Below, piece after piece: positions 48,173-57,712 of a stretch of DNA of 64,000 nt. Below the pieces are notes generated by a model. That model saw only the letters and a program-made list of their open reading frames with translations. It was not told the DNA's origin and ran no database searches. The translations under genes and the position numbers were made by a program. Numbering within the stretch: position 1 is the stretch's first letter; each line of letters begins with the position of its first letter. Origin of the DNA: Chionoecetes opilio (taxonomy: Eukaryota; Arthropoda; Malacostraca; Decapoda; Majidae); contig JACEEZ010000465.1 of assembly GCA_016584305.1 (NCBI GenBank), forward strand, positions 1-64,000, given 5' to 3'.

Positions 48173-48393
48173 GACTGTGAACATTTATCGGTAAAAAAAC
48201 GCGCGATCAAGTCGGCTTGAGGAGGGAACGCTTGATGACGGTTTGTCCAAGGGCCAAATTGACTAGTGTACGGGATGGCCAGTGTACGGTATGACCTGAT
48301 ACCCAATTGTCTTGTGTCTTATATGACTTGGGACGCAAATGCCTTGTGGATCAACTGACTTCATTAACAATCGCTTCAGTACCATTTGACCTG
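48166..48393 (-). repeat. Dispersed repeat, long copy
   Basis: Reverse complement of the 34,443-34,566 repeat: GATCAAGTCGGCTTGAGGAG, GGAACGCTTGATGA and ATCGCTTCAGTACCATTTGA. It has about 100 additional bases (48,248-48,350) that the short copy lacks. Both copies abut a GA/CT tract at the same end. Confidence 0.8.
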
Positions 48394-48835
48394 CACCCAC
48401 TCTCAGCACACAGTCATAACATCTTCAGAACACAAAAAATTACAATAAATAATGCCTAATAAAATAACCGGCGGGACCTAAGCGTATGAACTCTGCTTAC
48501 AACCTTCAACTCACCTTTCTTCCCCCTCCCCCCTCCCCCCTCTTTATCACCTGCCCGGGCCTTGTTCCCTTCGTCCTGCCGCAATCAGGAGTGTTGGCCC
48601 TACCTGTACTACGTCCTCCCGGTCATGTACTTGTGTACCTGTGTGCGGGGTGTGTACGTGAAGAGGTTGTGAGTTTTGTGCGGAGGGTTCGAGGTGTTGT
48701 AGATGGGGTGTAGATGAAGGGTTTAGTGTGTGTGTTTGTGGATGGATGTGTTGATAGGAGAGTATAAGGGTGGTGGTTGTGGGAGTGGTGGTGGTGTGTA
48801 GAAGAGTTAAGTTGTGTTGTTTTTCGTCTACTGCC
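48394..48835. other. Unclassified DNA
   Basis: Includes a C/T-rich patch at 48,515-48,545 and a GT/GTGG-rich patch at 48,700-48,800. No gene recognised. Confidence 0.35.
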
Positions 48836-48985
48836 CACTACTACTATACTACTATACTATTTACTATACTATACTTTACTACTACTACTTAAACTCTACT
48901 ACTACTACTACTATACTACTACTCCCTACTACTACTACACTAACATTTCACTACTACTACTACTACTACACTACATACTATATAC
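48836..48985. repeat. (TAC)n tract
   Basis: Imperfect ACT/TAC repeats. Confidence 0.95.
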
Positions 48986-49800
48986 TACTTTCACCCACAA
49001 AAGATAGTGAGATAATGATAATAATAATGAAAAACACCACTCCTACTATATAAACAATAATTAATAGGATGAAAATCTTCTTTAAAAGTCCTTAATCATA
49101 TGTATGCTCGAATACACTACAAATTACGTGGGGAATGCGGAAGAAGACACGGGGATTTGTTGTAGTCGCCTCACCCCCCCTCACCCGATAACGTGCAGTA
49201 TTTTAACTCTACCTGAAGACTTACCGGCACCGTCACACGCACCAATGGAAAAAGGACATCCCTCTTTCCCTGTGCACGAAATATAAAGAAAACGAAAAAA
49301 AAAACGTAAATTTTGTAAAAAAGGAGAAAAAAAGGGTGATTATAGACAAATAACACGAAACCAAAAAAAAACCACGAAATTTAAGAATTCGAATACAAAT
49401 AACCGAAGACGAAAAAATGATAACGAGAAGGAAAAAGAAAGAAGACGATTTGAGAAATAAAACGAAAACGAAATATAATGAGGAGCAAAAAATAGAGGAC
49501 GAAACTGTGGCAATATACTGGCATACTTATTGGCATTACGTGTGTGTAGTACCTGAGTGTTACCTAATGAGGGACATGCGACACAGGGTCTCTCCTCTAA
49601 GGCGGCGACGCTTGCAACAGCCGGCAAGACGAGAGGTATACGAACGAGCACGACGAGGATGTTGTCGCGGCGGGGCGCTGGCCGGCAGACGGCACTGACA
49701 CGGCACTTAACCTGACACACACGTGGCTTTGTCTGACTCCACGTGTCCGGGTGTATATTATAGTTACCTCTGTCATCCCCCTCCTATCCCCTATTTTTCG
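48986..49800. other. Unclassified DNA
   Basis: A-rich part (49,270-49,500), then GC-richer sequence (49,560-49,720) whose open frame is arginine-rich and unlike any family I recognise. Confidence 0.35.
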
Positions 49801-49807
49801 TTTTTTT

Positions 49808-49879
49808 CTCCTCCTCCTCCTCCTCCTCAGACCCCAAGACCTATATCCATCTAGTCTCCGTAACAGTTTACTTCTACTG

Positions 49880-49929
<50 letters not shown>

Positions 49930-49942
49930 GCTACTGCTACTG

Positions 49943-49975
<33 letters not shown>

Positions 49976-50030
49976 TAGCATCACCATCAGTAATAATAAC
50001 AATGATACCACCACCACCACCACCACCACT
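49808..50030. repeat. (TCC)n, (CTA)n and (CAC)n tracts
   Basis: CCTCCT repeats at 49,810-49,830, about 100 bases of ACT/CTG repeats at 49,870-49,972, and CCACCA repeats near 50,010-50,028. Confidence 0.95.
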
Positions 50031-50198
50031 ACGATGAAGGCAACCAGTGAGACTTCTATTTCGTGATGACTTTCCATTCCATAGTTTTCTTGTTAAAAGT
50101 TTTGCAGCAGAATTCATGGTGACGCGCAGCACTGGATGCTTTTAAAGGATTATTGAGACTAGATATTGAATTCAGAGAAATATTGGTAGGGTTGTAAA

Positions 50199-50510
<312 letters not shown>

Positions 50511-50591
50511 ATTTAAGCAACTTACATCATGGTTGACATGGGGCTACAATTGGTAAGGAGGTTGATGAAGGCATTAAGTGGCAGAAGCTAA

Positions 50592-50858
50592 AGATGTCCC
50601 ATCCCCCTCCATGGAGACCATGACCATGGGGACCATGGGGACCATAGCAAATCACTGGATGCTGTACAGACAGTCGTAAAAGAAGGAAATGAACTAAAGA
50701 AAGAAGCATACCAAAGTGACCACGAATTTCTTGCAGTGACCTCTGTGAGAGGCATGATGAGGGCAATCCCAAATACACATGATTACTTAAAAGTAGAATT
50801 TAATGCAAAACTGTTACAACAAATTGCAGAAACTTACAACATGTACAAAAATTATTAG
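50592..50858 (+). CDS. Possible terminal exon with BESS-like motif
   Basis: One frame is open from just after a TAA at 50,589 to TAG at 50,856 and reads like real protein rather than repeat. A short His/Asp/Gly run (GDHDHGDHGDH, about residues 8-18) is followed by SLDAVQTVVKEGNELKKEAY and a C-terminal segment SDHEFLAVTSVRGMMRAIP...LKVEFNAKLLQQI. The D..F..S....M...P......K......L..I spacing resembles the BESS motif (about 40 residues) that ends many arthropod MADF-BESS DNA-binding regulators. An MADF domain is not found in the window. A polypyrimidine tract ending TTTATTTAAG lies at 50,494-50,517, but the TAA means that acceptor cannot lead into this frame directly. It may be a last exon, a retrocopy or chance. 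The family match is by eye only. Confidence 0.35.
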   Translation, partial: RCPIPLHGDHDHGDHGDHSKSLDAVQTVVKEGNELKKEAYQSDHEFLAVTSVRGMMRAIPNTHDYLKVEFNAKLLQQIAETYNMYKNY

Positions 50859-51095
50859 GGTGCACAGTAGGAATACTAAAATATGTTTATTATTAAAACA
50901 TGGAAATTCTGAATAACAACACTTTCCGGCTTTGACTGACATAAACTACCGCACTGTATAGTATGCTTATTGTACTTCAATTGTACATCTGCAAAGGTTC
51001 CAGCGTGCGCTCGGCCTTGGTTAACCCACACGGTCGCTATGAAATATGAGGTGCCTCAAAAAATTCTAAGTCCAGTCAGATCCTGTCCTGATCCT

Positions 51096-51655
51096 TTTAG
51101 GGGGTTATAGTGAGGTTAGGTTAGTAACTTTTAGGGGTTATAGTGAGGTTAGGTTAGAAACTTTTAGGGGGTTACAGTGAGGTTAGGTTAGTAACTTTTA
51201 GGGGGTTACAGTGAGGTTGGGTTAGAAACTTTTAGGGGGTTATAGTGAGGTTAGGTTAGTAACTTTTAGGGGGTTACAGTGAGGTTAGGTTAGAAACTTT
51301 TATGGGGTTATAGTGAGGTTAGGTTAGTAACTTTTAGGGGGTTACAGTGAGGTTAGGTTAGTAAGTTTTAGGAGGTTATAGTGAGGTTAGGGTATTAACT
51401 TTTAGTGGGTTACAGTGAGGTTAGGTTAGTAATTTTTAGGGGGTTATAGTGAGGTTAGATTAGTAACTTTTAGGGAGTTATGGTGAGGCTAGGTTAGTAA
51501 CTTTTAGGGAGTTATAGTGAGGTTAGGTTAGTAACTTTTAGGGGGTTATAGTGAGGTTAGGTTAGTAACTTTTAGGGAGTTAGGGTAGTAACTTTTAGCG
51601 AGTTATAGTGAGGTTAGGTTATTAACTTTTAGGGGGTTATAGTGAGGTTACTCAA
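51096..51655. repeat. 34-bp minisatellite with TTAGG-type motif, about 16 copies
   Basis: The unit joins TTTTAGGGGGTTATAGTG to AGGTTAGGTTAGTAAC, with TTACAG and GAAAC variants. Each unit carries AGGTTAGGTTAG, two rotations of the arthropod telomere repeat TTAGG. Confidence 0.95.
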
Positions 51656-52039
51656 CGAAAATTGACCAATATTTTACAAATAATAATCAAAGTAAATTCC
51701 CCAACAATGGGTATCTAGGGAAATCCCTAATTTAGGAAATTTCCCTAGATTTTTTACATATAGTGACTTTGATGATTTTTTTTGGAGCCATAAATCACTT
51801 ATATTTGCTTCCCCCACCCAAAAACCCCGTATTCCCGCCAGTTCCCCAGGCTTGTTGGCTATAGGGGGAACAAGAAAAAGATAGAGGTGAAGGACTTCTT
51901 CTTCAGATTTACCAAACATATCTATTAAATGTATATGTACCCAAAAATTTACAGATATTTTCATTACCCACTGTTGGATCCACAATCAAACAAAACTCTC
52001 AACCCAACTCTAAAACAAATGGGTAATTTAGACATTGGC
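51656..52039. other. Unclassified DNA
   Basis: A short inverted pair, GGGAAATCCCTAA and TTAGGAAATTTCCC, occurs at 51,718-51,744. Nothing else recognised. Confidence 0.35.
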
Positions 52040-52195
52040 TGTGGCTGTATTCTAGCGCTTCGCATCCCGGTGGAACGCCAACGTGAGTTGCGACAGGGGA
52101 TGCTTGCAGTCTATGTTGATCTCAAGAAGGCGTTTGACTCAGTACATCGTGAGTCACTATGGGATCTTCTGCGGCTAAGCGGGATACAAGGAAGG
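52040..52195 (+). pseudogene. Reverse transcriptase fragment (LINE copy 3)
   Basis: The plus-strand frame reads LALRIPVERQRELRQGMLAV then YVDLKKAFDSVHRESLWDLL. YVDLKKAFDSV is reverse-transcriptase motif A, with the first catalytic aspartate. The nucleotide sequence CATCCCGGTGGAACGCCAAC matches the start of LINE copy 2. Similarity ends abruptly after GGGATACAAGGAAGG, so only about 150 bases survive, in an otherwise intact frame. Confidence 0.85.
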
Positions 52196-52570
52196 GAATT
52201 CACGAATTTTATATTATTTAGCAAGCCTTTTATTTATATTCTAATAAACAGACATTCTGAGAACAACAGTTATTTCAGTTTGGACAGGAAACATTTAGGG
52301 AACCCTTTGGAAACAGTTGGGAAACATTGTTTCCAAACAAAGTTTACATCAATACTATGGCAGTGAGAATCGGAGCAAGGTTTGCGGGCGGGGATCCCCC
52401 CACACATCTAAACAAACATTTATTTCCGACGAAAACGATTGCCAGATTTATTCAATACACATCAAAACTATTCAGGAAAACCAAGTTCGAAATCGATGAA
52501 AGTCCACTACCGAAATTTTACCGAAAATGTATTTGCAGGAATGGTCCTCCGCTCGAAACGTCCAGACACC
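52196..52570. other. Unclassified DNA
   Basis: Contains three related GGAAAC/GGGAAC motifs (52,285-52,325). No function recognised. Confidence 0.35.
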
Positions 52571-52830
52571 GTAGTGACAGGTGTGGTGTATGTGGTAAGG
52601 CGAGAGAGGCTAAGAGTGAGATGTTAGCCCCCCAGTGTGTGTGTCTGACCTAAAGAGCGAACGCGCAGTTCTCGTCCACCATAACGGCGTCAGCCCCGTA
52701 CCGCCGCGGCCAAGGGTACGGCACGGGCCACAGTGGTTCATAGAAGCTAATCTCGGGTACGCGGGACTCGAACCTATGATCAGCGCATCAAGGTATAACC
52801 TGGGTACGTCTCTGTAGTATTCAGCGGGAG
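52571..52830 (-). mobile_element. Dispersed repeat D, copy 1 (SINE-like)
   Basis: Read on the minus strand it contains a perfect box B, GGTTCGAGTCCC (52,763-52,774), then AGCTTCTATGAACCACTGTG, GCCGCGGCGGTACGGGGCTG and GAACTGCGCGTTCGCTCTTT. The last 187 bases recur in opposite orientation at 54,713-54,900 with roughly nine in ten positions conserved. No clear box A, so the tRNA origin is uncertain. Confidence 0.65.
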
Positions 52831-53108
52831 ACAGCGTGTAGTCAGGCCAGTGATGATTCACAATATACGGCCTGGTGGAGTACTGTGAGTTTATCTCTGA
52901 AGTGATAGAAGCTAGGTCTGAAGCCTAGTGCTTCTTATAGGAAGGCACAGGTAAAGCAGATGGTGGAAAAACGTCGTAATGGGTGGATGACAGCGTGATG
53001 TCATGAGGGGTGGACGTCTGCCGCCTCCAGCAGTCAGGTATTGGGGGGTGGTTTGTTTTGATGCTGTTAGTAGGGCAGTTATATGAACAAATTTCGAGAT
53101 CGAGATCT

Positions 53109-53211
53109 CCATCAGGAGTATAGTGATCACACCACTGATCTATATAACATGGATCGCGGAAGCCTGGCTCAGCACTTGTTCCAACTGTCCGTCATCTTGC
53201 CAATACCAAAA
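53109..53211. repeat. Dispersed repeat E, copy 1
   Basis: CACTGATCTATATAACATGG then ATCGCGGA and CATCTTGCCAATACCAAAA recur in reverse orientation at 55,403-55,530. Confidence 0.75.
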
Positions 53212-53342
53212 GAAAGCCTTGTTTCTGCGGCTCGCGTTGCTGCCTGGTTGTGCTTATCGCCTCGTCATGCCAAGCTGTGCTGCTATGTCCTGTACAAACA
53301 GACCAGGACCTGGAAGTGGCAAATCTTTCCACCTGTGAGTAA

Positions 53343-53605
53343 CATCACACACACACACACACACGCACCCACCACACACACACACACCACACACACACCC
53401 ACCACACACCCACACCCACACCACCCACGACACACCCACACACCTACCACACACACCCACCCACACCCACACCCACACCACCCACGACACACCCACACAC
53501 CTACCACACACACCCACCCACACCCACACCCACACACACACCCACACCCACACACACCCACACCCACACACACACACACCACGCACACACCCACACCCAC
53601 TCCCC
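53343..53605. repeat. (CA)n/(CCCACA)n tract with internal duplication
   Basis: CA repeats with CCCACA blocks. A 60-base stretch beginning CACCACCCACGACACACCCA occurs twice (about 53,420 and 53,478). Confidence 0.9.
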
Positions 53606-53790
53606 ACCCAGCCCATCCACTCTTAATCCATCTACCCACTCCAGTCATCCACCTACTAGTTAAAAAATAATATAGGTGGATATGGTATACTTTTTTTTAT
53701 ATAGGTAGATATAGATATAAGTATATTTTTTTATACTTGTTAACAATTAGTGGGAAACGGAAGCAGAGGTGACACTAAGAGAGGTGACAC

Positions 53791-53830
53791 TAAAGCCGGT
53801 ATTACACGGGCACTTTTCAGCTCACTGAGC
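53791..53830. mobile_element. Possible DNA-transposon end
   Basis: ACTAAAGCCGGTATTACACG followed by GGC resembles the motif at 29,571. Downstream, AGCTCACTGAGCAG and CTGAGCTGCTCA form short inverted symmetries. No partner end found. Confidence 0.35.
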
Positions 53831-53948
53831 AGATTTCACTGAGCTGCTCAACAAAACTATTACACGGTGATCTGTGTTTTGATGAGCAAAATGCATACAG
53901 ACCTGAGTGCGGTTATGATACAAAAGATCATAGCGCTTCCTAATAAGC

Positions 53949-54361
53949 GGTGCTTGTTCTAATGGAGATAGCTTTATTTTGCGAGAAAAAAAAAGGAAAA
54001 AAAAGTATACTTTGTGGTTAAAGTTAGGTTAGGTTTCATTACAACCTATAAGGTTAGGTTAGGTTTCATTAAAATCTTTAAGGTTAGGTTAGGTTAGGTT
54101 TCATTAAAACCTATAAGGTTAGGTTAGGTTTCATTAAAACCTTTAAGGTTAGCTAGGCTAGGTTTCATTAAAACCTATAAGGTTAAGTTAGGTTTCATTA
54201 AAACCTATAAGGTTAGGTTAGGTTTCATTAAAACCTATAAGGTTAAGTTAGGTTTCATTAAAACCTATAAGGTTAGGTTAGGTTTCATTAAAACCTTTAA
54301 GGTTAGCTAGGTTAGGTTTCATTAAAACCTATAAGGTTAGGTTAGGTTTCATTTTTATTAA

Positions 54362-54392
<31 letters not shown>

Positions 54393-54497
54393 TGCGCAAA
54401 ATAAAACTATCTCCATTGCAACAAGCACCTATTGTAGGCCAAGAAAAAATAGTTGGTGTCTCTGAAAACGATCGCGAAACTCTCGTCCATTATTACC
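53949..54497. mobile_element. Foldback/TTAGG element, unit 3
   Basis: The left arm GGTGCTTGTTCTAATGGAGA then TAGCTTTATTTTGCG (53,949-53,984) is the reverse complement of the right arm CGCAAAATAAAACTATCTCC then ATTGCAACAAGCACC (54,395-54,429). The right side continues TATTGTAGGCCAAG, GGTGTCTCTGAAAACGATCG, CGAAACTCTCGTCCATTATT and ACC, which are the arm sequences of units 1 and 2. The left arm lacks this outer part. Confidence 0.8.
54018..54355. repeat. 30-bp TTAGG-bearing array inside unit 3
   Basis: About 11 copies of AAAACCTATAAGGTTAGGTT then AGGTTTCATT, with CTTTAAGG and AAGTTAGG variants. It is followed by AT-rich sequence and a run of about 20 G at 54,371-54,390. Confidence 0.95.
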
Positions 54498-54712
54498 AAA
54501 AGTTGTTTTGTAGTCTATATGAAACCATAGTCGTTTCGTACACTCAGCTCAGAGTTGAACTTGACTACTAGAGTTATGAAACGACACCAGGTATGTACGA
54601 AAATACTCAAAATCAGTGTACGAAACTAACTACTTTCAATTCAATATACCTAATTAAGAAAGGTTTTTTGATTAGGCCAAAGTTTTTTTATCCATTTAAA
54701 CTTCCTGTAATC

Positions 54713-54900
54713 CCCGAGAGTAGCTTCTATGGACCACTGTGGCCCGCGCCGTACCCGTGGCCGCGGCGGTACGGGGCTGACGGCGTTATAGTGGACGAGA
54801 ACTGCGCGTTCGCTCTTTAGGTCAGACACACACACACTCTTGGGCTAACACCGCACTCTTAGCCTCTCTCGCTTTACCATATACACCACACCTGTCACTA
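54713..54900 (+). mobile_element. Dispersed repeat D, copy 2
   Basis: Inverted partner of 52,571-52,757: AGCTTCTATGGACCACTGTG, GCCGCGGCGGTACGGGGCTG, GAACTGCGCGTTCGCTCTTT and TTAGCCTCTCTCGC. It lacks the box-B end and runs into a minisatellite. Confidence 0.8.
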
Positions 54901-55180
54901 CACACCTGTACGGCCTCGCAACACACCTGTCACTACACACCTGTACGGCCTCACAACACACCTGTCACTACACACTTGTACGGCCTCGCAAGACACCTGT
55001 CACTACACACCTGTACGGCCTCGCAACACACCTGTCACTACACACCTGTACGGCCTCGCAACACACCTGTCACTACACACCTGTACGGCCTCGCAACACA
55101 CCTGTCACTACACACCTGTACGGCCTCGCAACACACCTGTTACTACACACCTGTACGGCCTCGCAACACACCTGTTGTCT
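54886..55180. repeat. 35-bp minisatellite, 8 copies
   Basis: The unit CACCTGTCACTACACACCTG then TACGGCCTCGCAACA repeats almost perfectly. The first unit overlaps the terminal ACACCACACCTGTCACTAC of repeat D. Confidence 0.95.
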
Positions 55181-55234
55181 GTGTATCACCGTAAATAAAT
55201 GACTTGGAAGGTTCGACGATGCACTAGGTTGGAA

Positions 55235-55345
55235 GTTTAGTAGTAGTAGAAGGTGTTAATAGTAGTTGTAGGTGGTAATAATAGTAGTAGGTGGTAATAG
55301 TAGTAGAAGTAGTAGGTGTTAATAGTAGTAGTAGGTGGTAATATA
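55235..55345. repeat. (GTA)n-like tract
   Basis: TAGTAGTAGGTGGTAATA-type repeats. Confidence 0.9.
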
Positions 55346-55402
55346 GGCTATCACATGCCAGCAGCCAACACCCAGCCACTGCCTGGGCCGGCCCATGTAT
55401 TT

Positions 55403-55530
55403 GTTTTGGTATTGGCAAGATGGCGGCTGGTGGCTGGTGGCTGACTTCAGTATCTCGGCCACAGCTAGCCCAGATCCGCGATCCATGTTATATAGATCAG
55501 TGGTAACCACTCGTCCAGAGATCCTGATGG
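55403..55530. repeat. Dispersed repeat E, copy 2
   Basis: Inverted partner of 53,109-53,211: TTTTGGTATTGGCAAGATG, TCCGCGATCCATGTTATATA and GATCAGTGG. The middle segment differs (GCTGGTGGCTGGTGGCTGAC here). Confidence 0.75.
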
Positions 55531-56100
55531 ATGGCTGGATGTTTATCCAGCTGAATCACTGGAGTTCAGAGCATGCTATGGCTAGTGTAACCTTACCTTT
55601 AAGCAGTCTGGATGTGTCACTCCCGCGGTAATTACCTAGAAAACAAACAGGTTAAATATCACCTGAGCTTTTTTTTCTCTCCCTCGCTTTCACGACTCCC
55701 ATGTACATTTTAGGGTTCCGTTTTTAGAGGTATAAATCACTAGATGCCTTAATTACCGCCCTTAGGGCTACCTGGCCACCCTGGCCTCATGGCTACCTGG
55801 CGTCATGGCTACCTGGTTTTTATCTCTGTGACTCTTCTGTTCTCTGACGTGTAATGAATGACGCGCTGATGTTATCTTCATCTTGTCTTGACTACCATGA
55901 TTTTTTTTCATGTTTAATGTATCGTTATCAGATGTTATGTATTTATCTGGTGTGTTTTTTGTAAGTTTGTGATCTTCTAACATACATTTTTTTTGAGGGG
56001 GGCTAACCTGGTACTGTTTACAATTTGTCTTAATTGATTAGATATGTTGTCAGTCTTGGCCGCGATAGATACAAGTCATTGCTGCCTCCATCGCATTGAG
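55531..56100. other. Unclassified DNA
   Basis: GGCTACCTGG occurs three times within 50 bases (55,766-55,815). No gene recognised. Confidence 0.35.
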
Positions 56101-56129
56101 GTGGGGTGGACACGTTTGTCTCCACTTTT

Positions 56130-56225
56130 ACGCCTTCGTGTGGAGAGGTAGCTACGACTCCCTGACCAGGTGTTCGATTCCGACCTGGTACTGTTATACT
56201 ATTATCTTTAATCTTTAAATTTGAG
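56130..56225 (+). mobile_element. Possible tRNA-derived SINE head
   Basis: A box-A-like TAGCTACGACTCC (56,149) and box B GTTCGATTCC (56,172) have tRNA-like spacing and are followed by an ATCTTTAATCTTTAAAT tail. No second copy seen, so this is weak. Confidence 0.35.
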
Positions 56226-56275
56226 ATAGTATAGTGCTGTGTATGAAAAACAAATCATTCTTGTTGAGCTCTATG

Positions 56276-56278
<3 letters not shown>

Positions 56279-56338
<60 letters not shown>

Positions 56339-56380
56339 GAGAGAGAGAGAAGAAGAGAGAGAGAGAGAGAGAGAGAGAGT
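56279..56380. repeat. (GA)n microsatellite
   Basis: GA repeats. Confidence 0.95.
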
Positions 56381-56591
56381 AAGAGAATAAGGGAAGGCAG
56401 TGATAAAAGTTTTGGTTGGGGCACTTGAGGATGAGGAGTGAAGGTGAAGAGAGAGAACAAGGCGGTGAGGACAGGTATAGAGAGTTGTTGTCAGGAGGAA
56501 GAGGAGGAAGAGGCGTATAAAAGGGATTAAAGTATTAGCGGCCCTGAAAAGACGAACCTTCACACCTTCCTCAAGTGGTGCCATAAACCCC

Positions 56592-56611
56592 TCCTCTCTC
56601 TCTCGCTCTCG

Positions 56612-56649
<38 letters not shown>

Positions 56650-56693
56650 CTCGCTCTCGCTCTCGCTCTCGCTCTCGCCGCTCTCGCCTCTCT

Positions 56694-56750
<57 letters not shown>
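56592..56750. repeat. (CT)n/(CTCTCG)n tract
   Basis: CT repeats with regular CGCTCT hexamers. Confidence 0.95.
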
Positions 56751-56752
<2 letters not shown>

Positions 56753-57450
56753 GGTGGTAAAGATTGGTTAGGTTGCGTCGAGTCAGCGTTGCAAGGTCGG
56801 TGAGGCGCCTGCAAAGTTACGACCCAGTTAGCCTGACATCGATACGGGGAAAACCGGCGGGAAAGGTTAATAGCCACACAGGTCGACGGCGCTCAAGAAA
56901 ATACAGGTTAATTGTGCATTACCGGCAGTCAGAGGAGGGGGAGGGAGGGGGGGTAGACGTGAGCAGGAACTGGTTTTTAGGATTGTGTCGTATGTGTCGT
57001 CTTACTACCATCACCACGACCACCACGACCATTATGTTGTCGTCTTGGGAAATAACGTTGTCCACCTTAACTGAAGACTACAGACAGGTAATTGGTGTAT
57101 TTCAGGATAAAAATCGGAGGTCGTGGTGATGAGCGGTCGTTTCCCTTACCCTTCACGGCCCATTATTGTCGTGGAGGGTTTTTTTTCCCAGAAGATTTTA
57201 AACTGAAGATTATGTGAAAGTAAAAAAAGTGTGTCCCTGGAAATCCGTGGACATGTGCTACATCCTTTACGTGAAAGAGGTCTTGTCCGGGGCTTCCTTT
57301 TACTTGGCCTGAGCTCAAGTGTCTGGGTTTTATAGTGTGTTAAAGGAGTGTTGGGTTTGCATGGAGGCAGCGGGTGTCGGCGTCACGGCTGCGTTATCGG
57401 TGCGTTTGCCTCCCGGTGGTTTTACGCCGCATGATTTTTGTTGTTTATGA
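56751..57450. other. Unclassified DNA
   Basis: Mixed composition. No convincing exon. Contains a short ACCACCACGACCA run near 57,005-57,030. Confidence 0.35.
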
Positions 57451-57452
57451 GC

Positions 57453-57498
<46 letters not shown>

Positions 57499-57604
57499 CT
57501 CGCTCTCGCTCTCGCTCTCGCTCTTGCTCTCGCTCGCTCTCGCTCGCTCTCGCTCGCTCTCGCTCTCGCTCTCGCTCTCGCTCTCGCTCTCGCTCTCGCT
57601 CTCG

Positions 57605-57680
<76 letters not shown>
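57453..57680. repeat. (CT)n/(CTCTCG)n tract
   Basis: CT repeats enclosing about 110 bases of GCTCTC/GCTC repeats. Confidence 0.97.
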
Positions 57681-57681
<1 letters not shown>

Positions 57682-57704
57682 GGGTTGCCGCCATATATCG
57701 CTGC

Positions 57705-57712
57705 GGTAAGAA
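57705..57712. repeat. Target-site duplication, left
   Basis: GGTAAGAA immediately before the hAT terminus. An identical copy is at 59,708-59,715. Confidence 0.9.

Noticed and set aside
49417..49698. Arginine-rich 93-codon frame
   Set aside because: Composition follows local AG/GC richness. No recognisable domain and no supporting neighbour.
51096..51655. Chromosome end or telomere
   Set aside because: TTAGG motifs are embedded in a longer minisatellite unit and lie internally in the window, so they are interstitial.
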